Below, piece after piece: positions 46,501-58,283 of a stretch of 64,000 nucleotides of DNA. The DNA comes from Sceloporus undulatus (Eukaryota > Chordata > Lepidosauria > Squamata > Phrynosomatidae), in contig NC_056527.1 of the NCBI RefSeq assembly GCF_019175285.1, positions 111,610,389 through 111,674,388 on the forward strand. The letters are read 5' to 3'. The position numbers were made by a program, and so were the translations under genes. The notes beneath the pieces are model-generated. The model ran no database searches. It was not told the origin of the DNA and was given only the letters and a program-made list of their open reading frames with translations. Position 1 is the first letter of the stretch, and every line of letters begins with the position of its first letter.

Positions 46501-47000
46501 TCTGCCTACAGAACAGAGGTTCGACCACCTGTTTCAATCCCCATTAATATGTGTTTCTCATGACTTTCGGTTTATCTTTTTGCCTAAAATTTTAAAGAAT
46601 TTAGATTTATCCCCTACAATTAATGTATATTTTCCCTACCATATAATTTTCTATTGCACTGTATACTGCCTTTGTCGTCACACAAAAATTCTTTTGCGTT
46701 TATCTCTTTTAACAAAAATTGCCACCCCGTTTTTTCGTTTCGTCCCCAGCTGCCAATAAACGTTTGTTCCTAACTTAGGGTTTTTTAATTAATATTTTCT
46801 TCATTCTTTCCAATTCTCGTTTTTTTGGACTGCAAACAAATGTCGTCATTTCGCCTTTTTCTAATAGGTTTTTTTTTGTTTTTTTTTCATGAAAGACTTT
46901 TTCCTTTTGTGAGGGGAAATTACCATTACTTTTACATTCCACGGGAAAACAGCTTCATTTGCCTTATACTTCTTCCAAAAATCCTTTCTTGGCATTACAT
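43550..47000 (-). mobile_element. Degraded L1-like LINE (ORF2)
   Basis: Minus-strand peptides occur in L1 ORF2 order: a DDKG-type endonuclease block near 46680, NYRPIS near 45380, DQSGFL near 45275, KGTRQG near 44985, NGIK and a damaged FADD-equivalent region near 44930-44850, YLGIYITKK near 44680, SGKIAMIKMFTLK near 44550 and RGGLGLPDFKI near 44370. Indels are very frequent, with frame changes every few tens of bases. On the plus strand this gives a T-rich, pyrimidine-rich appearance. It is a dead element, and the right limit is uncertain. Confidence 0.85.
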
Positions 47001-48064
47001 TAAATTGAAGCTCCATTTCCACTCTTTCCTATAATTCTCTTCTTCTCTTAGGACTTTCTCTTTCATTCCTCTTTTGAAGTATTCTTTCTCTCTCTCTTAC
47101 CAATTGTTAGTATTTTTGTCTTTCCAGAAAGCAAGGCCCTCCCATGCTCCAAAGGCAAGGCTTCTTCCAATAGTCTTGTCTTATTTTTTTTTTTTCTACG
47201 TTTATCACTCCTCTTCGTATTATATGATTCTATGTTTTTGACATTTTATTCTCTCTTTTTCGTTGTCATTTCTTTTCCTCTTACTTTTTTCTTTCCCTTC
47301 CTCACTCATGAATTCTCTTTTCTTTTCTTCCTCTCTCCTTCCCATCTTCTTCCTTGAACCATTATTTATAAAAAGGCTTCAACTTTTCATTTGTATCGAT
47401 TCTTATTTGTCTTGTTTCCACGTAGTAAAGGGAGGACACCTTATATCGGATTCACAACGGTACCAGATATTTTTCGTTTGAGGAGCATTCTCGTGTGAGC
47501 ATCGTATATTCTCTTTGGCCAGGATTAAGGATTCTAGAAAATGAGCTTATCGACAAGCAATTTACATGTTGTTGTTGTGTTGTTGTTGTTCTTCCGTTGT
47601 TTCTTCTTCTTCTTCTTCTTCTCTTCTTCTTTATTCTTTCTTCTTTATGTATATCAGAAAGGTGATTTTCCTATATGTTTTTTAGAGGTCTTGTTCTTTT
47701 CCGAAATATATTCTTTTAGATTCTGTATTTATAAAGAAGATGATGAAAGTGAACAGATTAAGTGTATTTTGGTGTAATGAGAATTAAGCAGTTTGACATA
47801 ATAGGAGGACATGTGATAATACTAAATAATAATAATAGGTTTTATTTATATAGAATATGGGAATGAAGCGGTTTACAATAGAGGGGCATAAAGACTTTGA
47901 AGGTTAAATTACACGACACGACAAAAGGAGAAGGGAAATGGTGGGGGGGGGAGGGATGTGATTTTTTATCTGAGTGGAAAGAGTGGAGGAGGGAGGGTTT
48001 TTTTTAGGTGTTGTGGTATGGGAGTTTTTTTTAGAGGAAGATGAAGTTGTGGAGTGACAGGAGG
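47001..48064. other. Low-complexity and A/T-rich DNA, no gene
   Basis: It contains CTT and TTG microsatellites (47560-47640) and a short L2-type tail (about 47826-47890). A piece near 47780-47810 is homologous in reverse to 20470-20500 downstream of gene B. No exon is seen. Confidence 0.55.
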
Positions 48065-48445
48065 TTTTTAGGTGATCGTTATTGGCTCGAAAGGCAGTGC
48101 ATGCACATGGCTGCACTGCCATATGGACACTCCCTGTAACTGTGGTGGTGCGTGCTGCATGCAGCTGTGCCTGCCATCAGCATCAATGTGACTTTCAGGT
48201 GAAAGCCCCATTGTCCCTAATGGTGGGCAGTCTAACATGCTCTTGCACTGACCACTGGAGGCACAATGAGCTGTCCCTACTAGGTGGCAATGGCCACATG
48301 CACCACACCACCATTCAATGTCCCATTGTTCTAATGGAGGCACCGGTACGATGCAACATGCTGACTTTGGGGACACACAGTAAACTTGAACATCTGTGGG
48401 ATTGGGGACTGCGATATGGCTCCTAGGATATTGAGGGTTCGCCTG
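48065..48445 (-). mobile_element. Tigger-like element, truncated copy downstream of gene E
   Basis: Reverse counterpart of 19876-20410. Its intact end reads (reversed) CAGGCGAACCCTCAATATCC next to TA at 48446-48447. The distal end is missing at about 48065. Confidence 0.6.
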
Positions 48446-48836
48446 TACTATGTTTTCTAGAATTTATCCATTTATGGAATTCCATGAGACCCATGCCACC
48501 CCTCTCCCCAATATTTTTTAAAAGAACATCTAAAAATCTACAAACAAATGAGCACAGGTCTAAGAATATAGGCCTTTTTCTGAGAAGAAAAAGGATGATG
48601 TCACTGACATTGAAGCTATAGCCTGGAATTTGTAATATCATGAGGATTGCAGCTGTGTTGTGGGGAGATTTGGTACCTCACCAAACTCACAGGATCCCAG
48701 AATTCCAACAAAGCATCATAAAGGTTAAAATTGGTGTCATGCTGCTTTAAATCCTGCAGTGGACCCCCACCTCCAAGAAAGAATATAAGGAATGGAAAGT
48801 GGGTCAAGGATATTAAGAAATAAATGTGAAGGTCCC

Positions 48837-49747
48837 TCATTTTTTTTCTTACTAATTGCTCTTCTTCTGACATTTTAGTTCAGGTCTCAGATATAAGGTA
48901 ATTTTGGGGAGGAGGATGAAGATGAAACCAGTAAACAAGACTGGAACCAAGATGGAGAAGATTCCACAGCCACCATGTATTTCCCTTTGGTACTTAGGTA
49001 GGAAGGGGACAAAAGGACCCAAACAGTACAAAACCCCAACCATGCTGAAAGGTAGATCGTCTTGGCTTCATTGAAACTACTGGGCAACTTCCTGGCAAAG
49101 AAAGCCACAGTTGAAGCTGGTGATGGCCAGACTGACCCATGTAGCCCAGGGACAATATAGAACATGACATCTGAGCCTTCATTGCATTGCACTATGATCT
49201 CATGATCTGGGAGTGCATGTCAGCTCTGGGAAGGGGGGACATGTTGTCAGCCATATAAACACAGATCCCACTTTGAATTAGTGAACACAGAAAACAACAA
49301 TAGATAGTCCCGTCTATCTTTCAACCATTTCCTCATTCTGTTTCCTGGCTTGGTGTGCCATGAAAGCCCAAAACCACAGTAATGGTTTTGGCACGACAGA
49401 TGAAACAGCAGTTGAGAAAACGATGCCAAAGATGATTTGTCGCAGAAGACAGGACACTTTCCCAGGTCTTCCAATGAAAAGGAAGGAGGATAGAAGGCAA
49501 AGTAAAAGTGAGACAAGCAACACACATGTAATGTTCCAGTTGTTGGCTTTAACAAGAGGAGTATGTCGGTGGTGAATAAAAATCCAGGCCACTAGAATGG
49601 TAACAGTGGAAAACAAAACGGCACAGCTAGCCAAAGCCACTCCCAAGGATTCACTGTACGATAGGTAGGTCATACTTTTGGGAATACACTGAGTCTGGTT
49701 TTTGTTCGGATACTGCTCTTCTGGGCATTTCTCACATTGATCTGCGT
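48837..49747 (-). pseudogene. V2R gene E exon 6 (7TM), frameshifted
   Basis: 911 bp, with acceptor and terminal TGA region recognisable. The N-terminal half is open for about 95 residues ([51 protein letters not shown]); after that the frame breaks repeatedly. Variants such as ESLGVALAS show that this is a distinct paralog, not just another read of A or B. The upstream intron carries TIR element X. Confidence 0.88.
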
Positions 49748-49786
49748 CTGAAATTCAACAATGTAATTTCTCAGTGCTTCTACTAT

Positions 49787-50606
49787 GGGCCCATTTAGAC
49801 TACCTTTTACCCTGGTTCAGAACCTGGATTAAGCATGGGTTCATCTTGGCCCCAATTCTTCCACAAGCAAAAACGGTGGTTTCACGCCTATTCAGAGGTA
49901 AATGCCCCTTGGTGCGGGTCTTTTGAAAGTGGAGTAAAAGCTGTATCTTTTGAGAAAAACTGGGTCCGGAGAATATGAACTTGGCCCCAGTCATGATCAG
50001 GTCAGGTTCAGGGGAGGGATTTAGGTCAGAGAGAGGACAGAGGGCAGAACATGCCTCCCCTTCATTGGGGTGATGTAGGAGGAGGAGGAGGAGGGAGCAG
50101 GAGAAAGGGTCCCAAGGGCAGCATCAGGTGAAGGAGGAGGAGGAGGAAGGAGCTGAGGAAGGGTGCCAAGGGCAGAATTGGGTGATGGAGGAGAAGGAGG
50201 AAGGATAACAATGAAGGGTCGAGTTCAGGGGAGGGAATTAGGTCAGAGGGAGAATGGAACACCCCTTCACTCGCACAGCAGTTTTTTCTCTCTCTCTTTT
50301 TTGCAGGGTAATTTTTATTTTGACAGACTATGCGCTTGCTTTTTCTTCAGGTAGATACATATATAGATATAATGTGTCTGCTTGTGCTACATTTCCCTTT
50401 CATCTCCCAGCTCCTCACTTTGGAAGAGGCTTTTTTTAAAATTATTTTTTATATGCAAATGCTACAATGCGAATGTTACAGATGTTTCTCTTTCAGTTTG
50501 GCAAAATGATACCAAATGCTATTGCTACATATATGTATGTGTCTGTAAGGAATTCTGCGGTGGCAGGGAAAGCAAAGGATGCAGAGATGGCATTCCAAGG
50601 AGATGA

Positions 50607-50654
<48 letters not shown>

Positions 50655-51464
50655 GTAGGTGTATGAGGCATTCCGGGGTCACAAAGAGGGAGGATGCAGC
50701 AATGGCATTCTAAGATGAGGATAGATTGGCGTTGAAAATGGAGGCAGATCTAAAGAGGAAGGAAGGATAGATTGCGTTTTGGGTGGCAATCAGAGGGAAA
50801 GTAAAGCAAGAGGTTGCAGACATGGCATTCTGGGATGAGGAATTATTATTATTATTGTTGTTGTTGTTGTTGTTGTTATTGTGACGGGAAGAGGATGCAT
50901 GAGGGGATGCAAGGGCTTCAGAGGTAGCCTTGGGTTGGAAGCAAAGGGGAGGCAGGAGGCTGGATGTCTGTGGAAATCTGTGACTTTGGGGGAGTCACAA
51001 TCTTCAGCCTCATGGGAAGGGCAAATCTCCTCGAAACCAATCTTGCGAAGAAAACTCCAGGGTGGGGTCATTTTAGGGTTGCCATAATGTGTAATGACCC
51101 AAATACACACAACACATACACACACCTGGAGGTTTTTACATTTGACAGAGTATGCACACTCTGCCACCAGTTTTTTTTAGAAAAAGAAGGGGGAAAAGCA
51201 CCCATCCGCTTGGCCAATTGCTGTAGGAAACATAACTTTTGATGAAAGCGAAAGTGAATTTGATTGACAGCAAAGAAGCCTTCATTTTAAACCCGTACCT
51301 CAAATGTGAACACTCCGCAAAGAGCTGCAATGGCATTCAGAGTTAAATTACCCTGATTGAGGAAAATTATAATGGGCACTTGCTTCCGGAGAGATTCGGG
51401 AGGGGGGGAGGACCCGGATCTGCCCAGTTCCATCCAGGGTAAATGGGCCAGTGGGAATGGGGCC
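49787..51464 (-). mobile_element. TIR element family X, copy 2 (1.68 kb) in gene E intron 5
   Basis: Reverse-oriented relative of 62232-63850 at the same intronic position, ends GGGCCCATTTAGAC and (reversed) GGCCCCATTCCCACTGGCC. It contains a GAT microsatellite (50607-50653), a TTG run (50855-50880) and GGA-rich stretches. The same insertion site in E and G means one ancestral insertion. Confidence 0.8.
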
Positions 51465-51733
51465 TACATAACTTCTAGATTTAACAGGCATCACAGTCAC
51501 TTGTGTTATGTAAGAAATGCTTGATAATGCTCACTGAAGAGTATTCGCTGAGTTTTCTTCATCATATTAGCAAAAGAGATGTATGAAACATTTCGCATGT
51601 CCATTCTAGAACATAATTAATGAGAAGATTTTTCATGCTGAATGTCTTAGTCCATTTAAGGATTCGAATTCAGTAAGCCCACCATAAATGAATCTGGATC
51701 CCTCATTCCAAATAACTCTATTTTTGTACTCAC

Positions 51734-51753
51734 CAGCATAGAGTGAAATCCTC
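51734..51753 (-). pseudogene. V2R gene E exon 5, 20 bp visible
   Basis: Only the last 20 bases of the exon and its gtgagt donor are present before the 100-N gap. The residues match the RISLYA end of the G copy. State unknown. Confidence 0.7.
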
Positions 51754-51853
51754 NNNNNNNNNNNNNNNNNNNNNNNNNNNNNNNNNNNNNNNNNNNNNNN
51801 NNNNNNNNNNNNNNNNNNNNNNNNNNNNNNNNNNNNNNNNNNNNNNNNNNNNN
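51754..51853. other. Assembly gap (100 N)
   Basis: It separates gene E (minus strand) from a contig with exon 4 on the plus strand. The gap starts inside an exon and ends inside an AAT microsatellite. Confidence 0.95.
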
Positions 51854-51900
<47 letters not shown>

Positions 51901-52343
51901 GATTTATTTCTAGCCCACCCAATCACGAAGAATCCGGGTGAGTTAAAACAATAAAATACAACAAATTACAATAGAGTTAAAAAATCAAATACACAACTGC
52001 AGGGTGAACTGATAGACAGAAGAAGAGATTGCTCCCTTCTTGTATCATTGTTGTGCTACGTTGTCCTTTGGGAGGGGAGCCAACTACTGAACTTCACAGA
52101 GAGAACCTACCAAAGCAAAGAGAAAATGATCCCAGGCCCTGTTTCTGTGTTTTGCAGCTATTCCTTATTCAGTTTACAAAATTTAGTGCATGCACTTTGA
52201 GCGTTATAAAATCTGGGTACAGTGGTTATAACAATGATCAAGACTAAGATGGCAAAGCTGAGATTACAGCAAATTCCAAAGAGTCCCATTGACCTTTTCC
52301 CTACCATTTAACTGCGTGTTTGAATCTTTTTTCTTCAATAAAG
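51854..52343 (+). other. AAT microsatellite, short-element tail and V2R intron 3 end
   Basis: An AAT run to about 51900 and a SINE/L2-type 3' end (CTAGCCCACCCAATCACG) are followed, from about 51990, by sequence nearly identical to the last 340 bp of intron 3 in B and G. Confidence 0.75.
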
Positions 52344-52571
52344 CTCTGCTCTTTTCTGAGGAACATTCGCTTTAACAATAGTGTTGGAGAAGAAATATTT
52401 TTCAATGAATATGGAGAGCTGGAATTTGGATATGATATTACCAACTTGATTACATTCCCCAACCAAAGCTTCCAGAGAGTCCAAGTTGGGAGGATTGATC
52501 CCAAAGCTCCTGATGGAAAATGGTTCAGCATTAACAGAAGTGCCATTTTGTGGAATCACAAGTTTCAACAG
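52344..52571 (+). CDS. Orphan V2R exon 4 (F)
   Basis: 228 bp, open, same splice sites and phases as other exon 4 copies. Differences from B include DITNLITF for DIINLITF, GRIDPKAPDG for GRMDPKAPDG, and DGKWFSINRSAIL for DGKLFSINGSAIL. It lies on a 2.1-kb contig between two gaps with no exon 3 or 5, so it belongs to an unassembled gene or an alternative haplotype of G or B. Confidence 0.93.
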
Positions 52572-53947
52572 GTAGAGATAATTTTGGGTTGACACTTTCA
52601 GTTACCTAGTCTGTACCTGTGGCGGGGGAGTGTTGGAAAAGAGATACCATACACTGGGCAGACGTACACTGGGCCTGTGAGATTTCTAGTCGATGCATGG
52701 GCTAAAGCATGTGGTTCATATACGCACCTACCAAAAACACCTATTGGAAAGCACCTAGTTTAAATTACCTTCCATACTGCACTGGATGCTAAGGTTCAAT
52801 ATCTTTCCTCCATAATTTTTAGGACCAATCAGGAGGAAAATAAAAATCTTGGATATCTCTATCTTTATTTTTATCATATTTCCACAGATACATACTTTGT
52901 TTAATACTTCATCAAAACAAACTATGAGCTGGGTTGTGTTTCTTTCCATTTTCAAAGGTTGTAAGCCTTGGCAAAAACTAAATTAATGCCCAGATTCTTC
53001 AAATTCAGTTGACTGGTTAAGGATGATCCATGCATGAAGAACATATGGGGCTCTAATAAGGTGGTGAGAGGAAGAAATCAGAAACCAGGTTATAGATGAG
53101 GCATTATTATGAATACTGAAAGTGCAGGACTTTTGGGTTCTAGAGAAGTAATTCAACACATTTCTCACCTAATTTGAGAGTTTATCACATGGGGCTTGAA
53201 CAGTGAAATTAGAGAAGGATAGTAGCATATGTGGTTGTACCTCATCACATGACACTGTCTCACTTCAGTTGCTGGTCTGTAGTCCTTCTATTGCAGGAGC
53301 TCTCCTTTTCATTGATTGGTAAAACTTATTGATTCCTCCCAATGAAACTGCTTTTCTTCTGTTGACGCAGCTGTGATACATTCCTCCCGATGCTTTTCCA
53401 TTATGCAGACAGTCATGTGATGTGAATGGACATGATTCTGCTCCTCCTTTTCTCCCTCCTCCTTACTATACCCAAGTAGGTTATAGTGATTATCTCTTCT
53501 CCTCCCGCCATTTCTATATTCCTTCCTTCCTTCCTTCCTTCCTTCCTTCCTTCCTTCCTTCCTTCCTTTCCTTTCTTAATGGATTGCCATGATAACACCA
53601 TTGCACTAAATATATCAATAAATAAAAATTAGTATAGTCTGAAAGGCATGCTGAGAAGGGCACAGGGAAGAGAACCAGGGTTATGAATGCCAGTGTGTGG
53701 AAGAAATAGGCCAAGACCATGGTGATTTGAAAGAACTGGATGATATTAAAGATCCCCAATCTCATCTTTTTTCATTTCCTAGAATTATGAGATTGTGGTG
53801 CCTAAGGGCCTGGTGTAATAAGGTCCTTGGGCTCCCAACATATTGTCTACAACTTCCATTGGCACTATATAGCTTCTTATTACACATCTACCACAGTTTA
53901 ATTACACTAATCAGACAATGAATGCCACTTTCAGTTGGTTCTGATGA
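52572..53947 (+). other. V2R intron 4 following orphan exon F
   Basis: Homologous to intron 4 of B and G; TTCC run at 53520-53568. At 53460-53475 the Tigger-like MITE of gene G is absent. The contig ends about 90 bp before the expected exon 5. Confidence 0.85.
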
Positions 53948-53972
53948 NNNNNNNNNNNNNNNNNNNNNNNNN
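53948..53972. other. Assembly gap (25 N)
   Basis: The left side ends in V2R intron 4; the right side begins in V2R intron 2, so exon order across this gap (4 then 3) is not collinear with a gene. Confidence 0.95.
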
Positions 53973-54238
53973 TGACCAGACTCCACCACCTTCGCTTCTA
54001 CCATTCAAATACTAGGTTTTCAAAGAGATCAGAGTGTATCCTTTCAACCCTTAACCGACATTGCCAAGGAAACTAACCTGGAAATTTCTGCACTAAAAAC
54101 TCATGTGTTGTATCATAAGTTGAACCCTGTCCCCCAGTTTCTATTCAATGGAATGTCCTCTCAGATGATTATTGGAGGAAACAGATGAGTTGGTTACATT
54201 TCTTAGGCGTTTTTGATAATATTTTATGATTTGATCAG
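53973..54238 (+). other. V2R gene G intron 2 (end)
   Basis: Matches the 3' part of intron 2 in B and D, with acceptor gatcag before exon 3. Exons 1-2 of gene G are not in the window. Confidence 0.85.
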
Positions 54239-55087
54239 CTCACCTATGGCCCTCTTCATGACTCTGTCCTGAGAGATAAAACCATTTCCCCTCCTTCTTT
54301 GGGATGATTCCAAATGAAAGGCTTCGAAGGAACTGTGCAGCTCCTGAAGCATTTTGGATGGAACTGGGTTGGCCTTCTCCTTTCAGATGATGACAATGGA
54401 GAAACGTTTCTTCGAACCCTGAAACCAAAGCTCTCACAGAACAATATTTGCCTGGCAATGACTGAGGTGATTCCAAATGTGGGAAGCCACACATCATTAA
54501 TTCGTAAAGATATCCTAGTAAGGATCTCCTCCATCCTCAGGTTGTCCAAACTCAATGTATTTATTGCCCATGGGAATGATCAATCTATGGACGGTTTACG
54601 AATAATTCTTGAAAATTTTGAATTTATTTATATGCATCCCATGGAGAGGGTTTGGATCATAACTTCTCAGTGGGATGTCACAACTCTTTTTCCTTGGAAT
54701 AAACTCACAGTAAGATCCCTCAATGGCAGCTTGTCTTTCTCACACCATACAAACGCAGTGCCAGGATTTCAGGATTTTCTTGAGACCATAAATCCATATG
54801 AGTCAAGAATATATTTCATCCAGCAATTTTGGACCACTGCTTTTCTTTGTTCATTAGCATTATATACCATTTATACGGTGAACCTGATTAACTGCACTGG
54901 GGAGGAGAACCTGAGTCACCTCCCTGGAACTGTGTTTGAAAGAAGACTATCTGGCCAGAGCTACATGATTTACAATTCTGTTTATGCTGTAGCACATTCT
55001 CTACATGCTCTATATTCATGGAGAGCCAAACAAGAAAGAAATGGGTTCAGAAATAGTAAGAATTATTTGGAAGTGCAGCCATGGCAG
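54239..55087 (+). pseudogene. V2R gene G exon 3, early frameshift pair
   Basis: 849 bp with intact acceptor and gtaagt donor. It starts LTYGPLHDSVLRDKT in frame, then lacks one base near 54281 and five bases near 54325 relative to B. The intervening stretch reads into TGA at 54305-54307. The total loss of six restores the frame, and from about 54330 the exon is open through HFGWNWVGLLLSDDDNG to VQPWQ. If the one-base loss is a consensus error, the exon would still lack residues of the conserved RLQYEGIV block. Confidence 0.88.
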
Positions 55088-56334
55088 GTAAGTCATGCCT
55101 CTCCCATTACACACCCAATATAATGATCCCATTTAATGGGATTTTTCTGGTTTAAAGAAGTGCTGTTGTTGGTCCATTGTCCAAAGTACAGAATGAGATG
55201 ATGATTTTCCTGTTTGGACCATAGGTTGCTTCACCATTGTGATGACTGAACGTGATTTCTAAACCTATCTTTGAAGCCAGGCAGCCACTTCAAACTCAAA
55301 GGAAGGAGTGTCAGACTTGAATCTGACTTCCAAGGTGCTTGAAAATCAGGTGCCGAGTGATGGTGCATCCAACTTTTCTGGCAGAGAGGCATGATGTGAC
55401 AAGCAACATTAGGGGCGTTTGAGGCTCATCATTGCCTCAGAAATTCTTTTGAGTGATGGAGGCCGATTTATTTCAAAGGTCAGTTTTTGCAGGCAGCATC
55501 AGGAGTCCAAGTTATGACAAGGGAGCTATTTCTCTCAATTCAAGGTCTCAATCAAAGTTGTAAAAACAAAACTCACAGGATGAGAATGGATAGAATTATA
55601 AACATGATATGTTTTAATTAACGATACTAGGGCCAGAGCAGATGGCAAGAAAAAAGTGGCCCAATCCTGCTCCCATGGTGGACAGCCAACCCACGGCAGA
55701 CCACACGATGCGGTGTCAGGCTGCGTCACTGAGTCATTTTTTGTTGCCTCCCCACTATGCACATGTACCATCGCACAAACATACTGCTGTCAACCTACAA
55801 GTACCTCCTACTGTCCAGCTATATGTTATCCGTTTGTGACCAGCCATACAGTTGCACATGCGACGTTCTGCAAGTACAGGGCATTGAAGAATTGATGTGT
55901 CAAGTAATATACTGATGAATCACAAACATGTTCCCCCATACATGCCCCTTTCACCTCCCTTCTCTTCATGCCCCCCTGTTAGACAATCTGATTTTTGCAT
56001 GTTGCAATTACATCCATTGAAGGTGTCGCTTGTTCAATTTTTTGCTTTCTCCAGCACCACACTGATGTCACACCATTTATATCAAAGATGTCAATTTTCT
56101 GGGTGAATAATCTGGAGTATCGCAGCGTCTTTTTGCTTTGGTTTTTAGCTCTGGCACACAGCTCCATTTGGTTTGTACCTGCTTTGGAGTTGTGTGTCGT
56201 ATAATTGCCCAGCTTTTAAAGTAGCTGGAAGCTGCTTTATTTTCCCTGTCTCTTCCACTCTGTTCTCTCTCTTATTAGATTTAATAGCACAGGACTAATT
56301 CAGAAAACTGATTTTGTCTCTTTCAGTGATTATA

Positions 56335-56533
56335 CACTGCAGAAATAAAGTAGTTAGATATCACTTTTGTTCTCATGGGTACATCCTGTGGAATCCTAGG
56401 ATTTGTGGTGTGGTGAGATATTCAGCCTGGTCTTTCAGACAGCTCTAGTGACTCACCAAATTACAATTCCCAGTATTATGTAGAAGAAGTCATGGCAGTT
56501 CAAGTGGTATCAAATTGCTTTATTTTTTGAGTG
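56335..56533. mobile_element. TIR MITE (199 bp) in gene G intron 3
   Basis: Same family and position as 33591-33789: left end CACTGCAGAAATAAAG, right end (reversed) CACTCAAAAAATAAAGC, with GTGGAATCCTAGGATTTG in the interior. Gene B lacks this whole approximately 500-bp block. Confidence 0.75.
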
Positions 56534-56690
56534 CAGTTACATCCTTTATTTGAGCCTTTACATAGGCTTCATTTAGAAAGTTAAAGCTAGGTGTGCTCAC
56601 CTTTTGATTGTAATTGACCTTACTGCCATTAAGTCCATACTAATCCTATTATTAATATATGGTTCTTCCCTGTGAGACAGATCATAAATA

Positions 56691-56944
56691 CAGTGGTACC
56701 CCAGGATACGAAATGACCGTGTTACGAAATTTCTGGGATACGAAAAAATTAGATAGGAAAAAACTGTTCCGGGTTACGTTTTTTTTTTCGGCTTACGAAA
56801 AATTTTTTGGTGCTTTTCGGCGCTTTTTCGCACGAAATCGCGGCTTTCCAGCGCTAGCGGCTATGGCTTTTTCGGGTTGCGAAATCTTTCGGGTTACGAA
56901 CGGCGCCGCGGAACGAATTAAATTCGTAACCCGGGGTACCACTG
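56691..56944. mobile_element. Tigger-like MITE copy 1 (254 bp)
   Basis: Terminal inverted repeats CAGTGGTACC...GGTACCACTG, TA duplicated at 56689-56690 and 56945-56946. The interior carries repeated GGGTTACGAA-type units. The empty site in gene B is the single TA in cataaatatgtgtaag near 15560. Non-coding; TA target and CAGTGGTACC ends fit pogo/Tigger-derived MITEs. Confidence 0.9.
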
Positions 56945-58055
56945 TATGTGTAATCATGAAGTATGTCTAAATTTTGACTGATGCATCCAAACAGCTGATA
57001 TCCCTTGGGTAGTCTACTGGTGAATTTTCTTGACAAAGGGCCTATACAGACCAGGACTATGTGCTAGCATGTGGGCACAGTCAGGGTGCAGCGTCCTCAT
57101 ACTGGACGCCCTGACTCTGCCCCATGGCGTCATAATGCCGTGAGCCCTTCCAGACAGTGTGCAACATCATGGCGTGACTCCGGTGCTGCATCTACACAAT
57201 GCAGCGCCAAAGGTGCATCAGAAAGCTGTGCCGCTGCAACTATGGCACCCTTTAGAGGTTGGGAAAGGGAGCTGCTTTTTGCAGCCCATTTTTGTGCCCT
57301 TGAGAGGCTGGATCGGGGCTACAGTGTGAGATTGCAGCAGCCCTGATCTGGCCAGGAAAGGGGTTGCTGCATGCCACTCCTTAGGGGCAGTCTGGAGAGT
57401 CCCAAAGATGATTGTTGTGTCAGGTTCGAACTCTTGCCCACCTATGTTTTATTTTTCATTTCTTAATGAAGAAATACATATGTCTGACATATTTTTTTAC
57501 ACTTTTTTTTAACTTATGTTGGACTGTATTCATCCTTGGCATTGCTGGGCAGATTCCTGATCCAAATGGTGTCTTCACAGGGTTTGTCATTTCAGTTTTA
57601 AATAACAATTGATAGTTTGCCAAAAGAGGACATGGACATCTTTTATGGACTTCTTACCAATAAGATTAGGGAAATACACAACTGCAGGGTGAACTGATAG
57701 ACAGAAGAAGAGATTGCTCCCTTCTTGTATCATTGTTGTGCTACATTTTCCTTTGAGAGGGGAGGCAACTACTGAATTGCACAGAGAGAACCTACAAGCA
57801 AAAGAGAGGATGATCTCTCCCTGACTTGTTAGGTCACCTCATCCCAGGCCCTGTTTCTGTGTTTTGCAGCTATTCCTTATTCCATTTAAAAAATTCAGTG
57901 AATGCACTTTGAGAGTTATAAAATCTGGGTACAGTGGTTATAACAATGATCAAGACTAAGATGGCAAAGCTGAGATTACAGCAAATTCCAAAGAGTCCCA
58001 TTGACCTTTTCCCTACCATTTAACTGAGTGTTTGAATCTTTTTTCTTCAATAAAG

Positions 58056-58283
58056 CTTAGCTCTTTTCTGGTGAACATTTGCTTTAACAATAGTGTTGGA
58101 GAAGAAATATTTTTCAATGAATATGGCGAGCTGGAGTTTGGATATGATATTATCAACTTGATCACATTTCCCAACCAAAGCTTCCAGAGACTCCAAGTTG
58201 GGAGGATGGATCCCAAAGCTCCTGATGGAAAGCTGTTCAGCGTTAATGGAAGTGCCATTTTGTGGAATCACAAGTTTCAACAG
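58056..58283 (+). CDS. V2R gene G exon 4
   Basis: 228 bp, open, phase 0 to 0. It encodes LSSFLVNICFNNSVGEEIFF, FGYDIINLITFPNQSF, VGRMDPKAPDGKLFSVNG and WNHKFQQ. The start LSSFLVNIC differs from LCSFLRNIR in B and F, so a cysteine has moved within the segment. Confidence 0.95.

Larger units (their letters stand above)
55088..58055 (+). other. V2R gene G intron 3
   Basis: No exon. It preserves the empty site of the gene B CR1 at about 55321-55330, and carries the 199-bp MITE and the first Tigger-like MITE. The last 350 bp are nearly identical to B and F. Confidence 0.85.

Noticed and set aside
50607-50653. Triplet microsatellites (GAT, ATC, AAC, AAT) as CRISPR-like arrays or expansions
   Set aside because: Pure short-period repeats without spacers, in a vertebrate genome and largely inside mobile elements.
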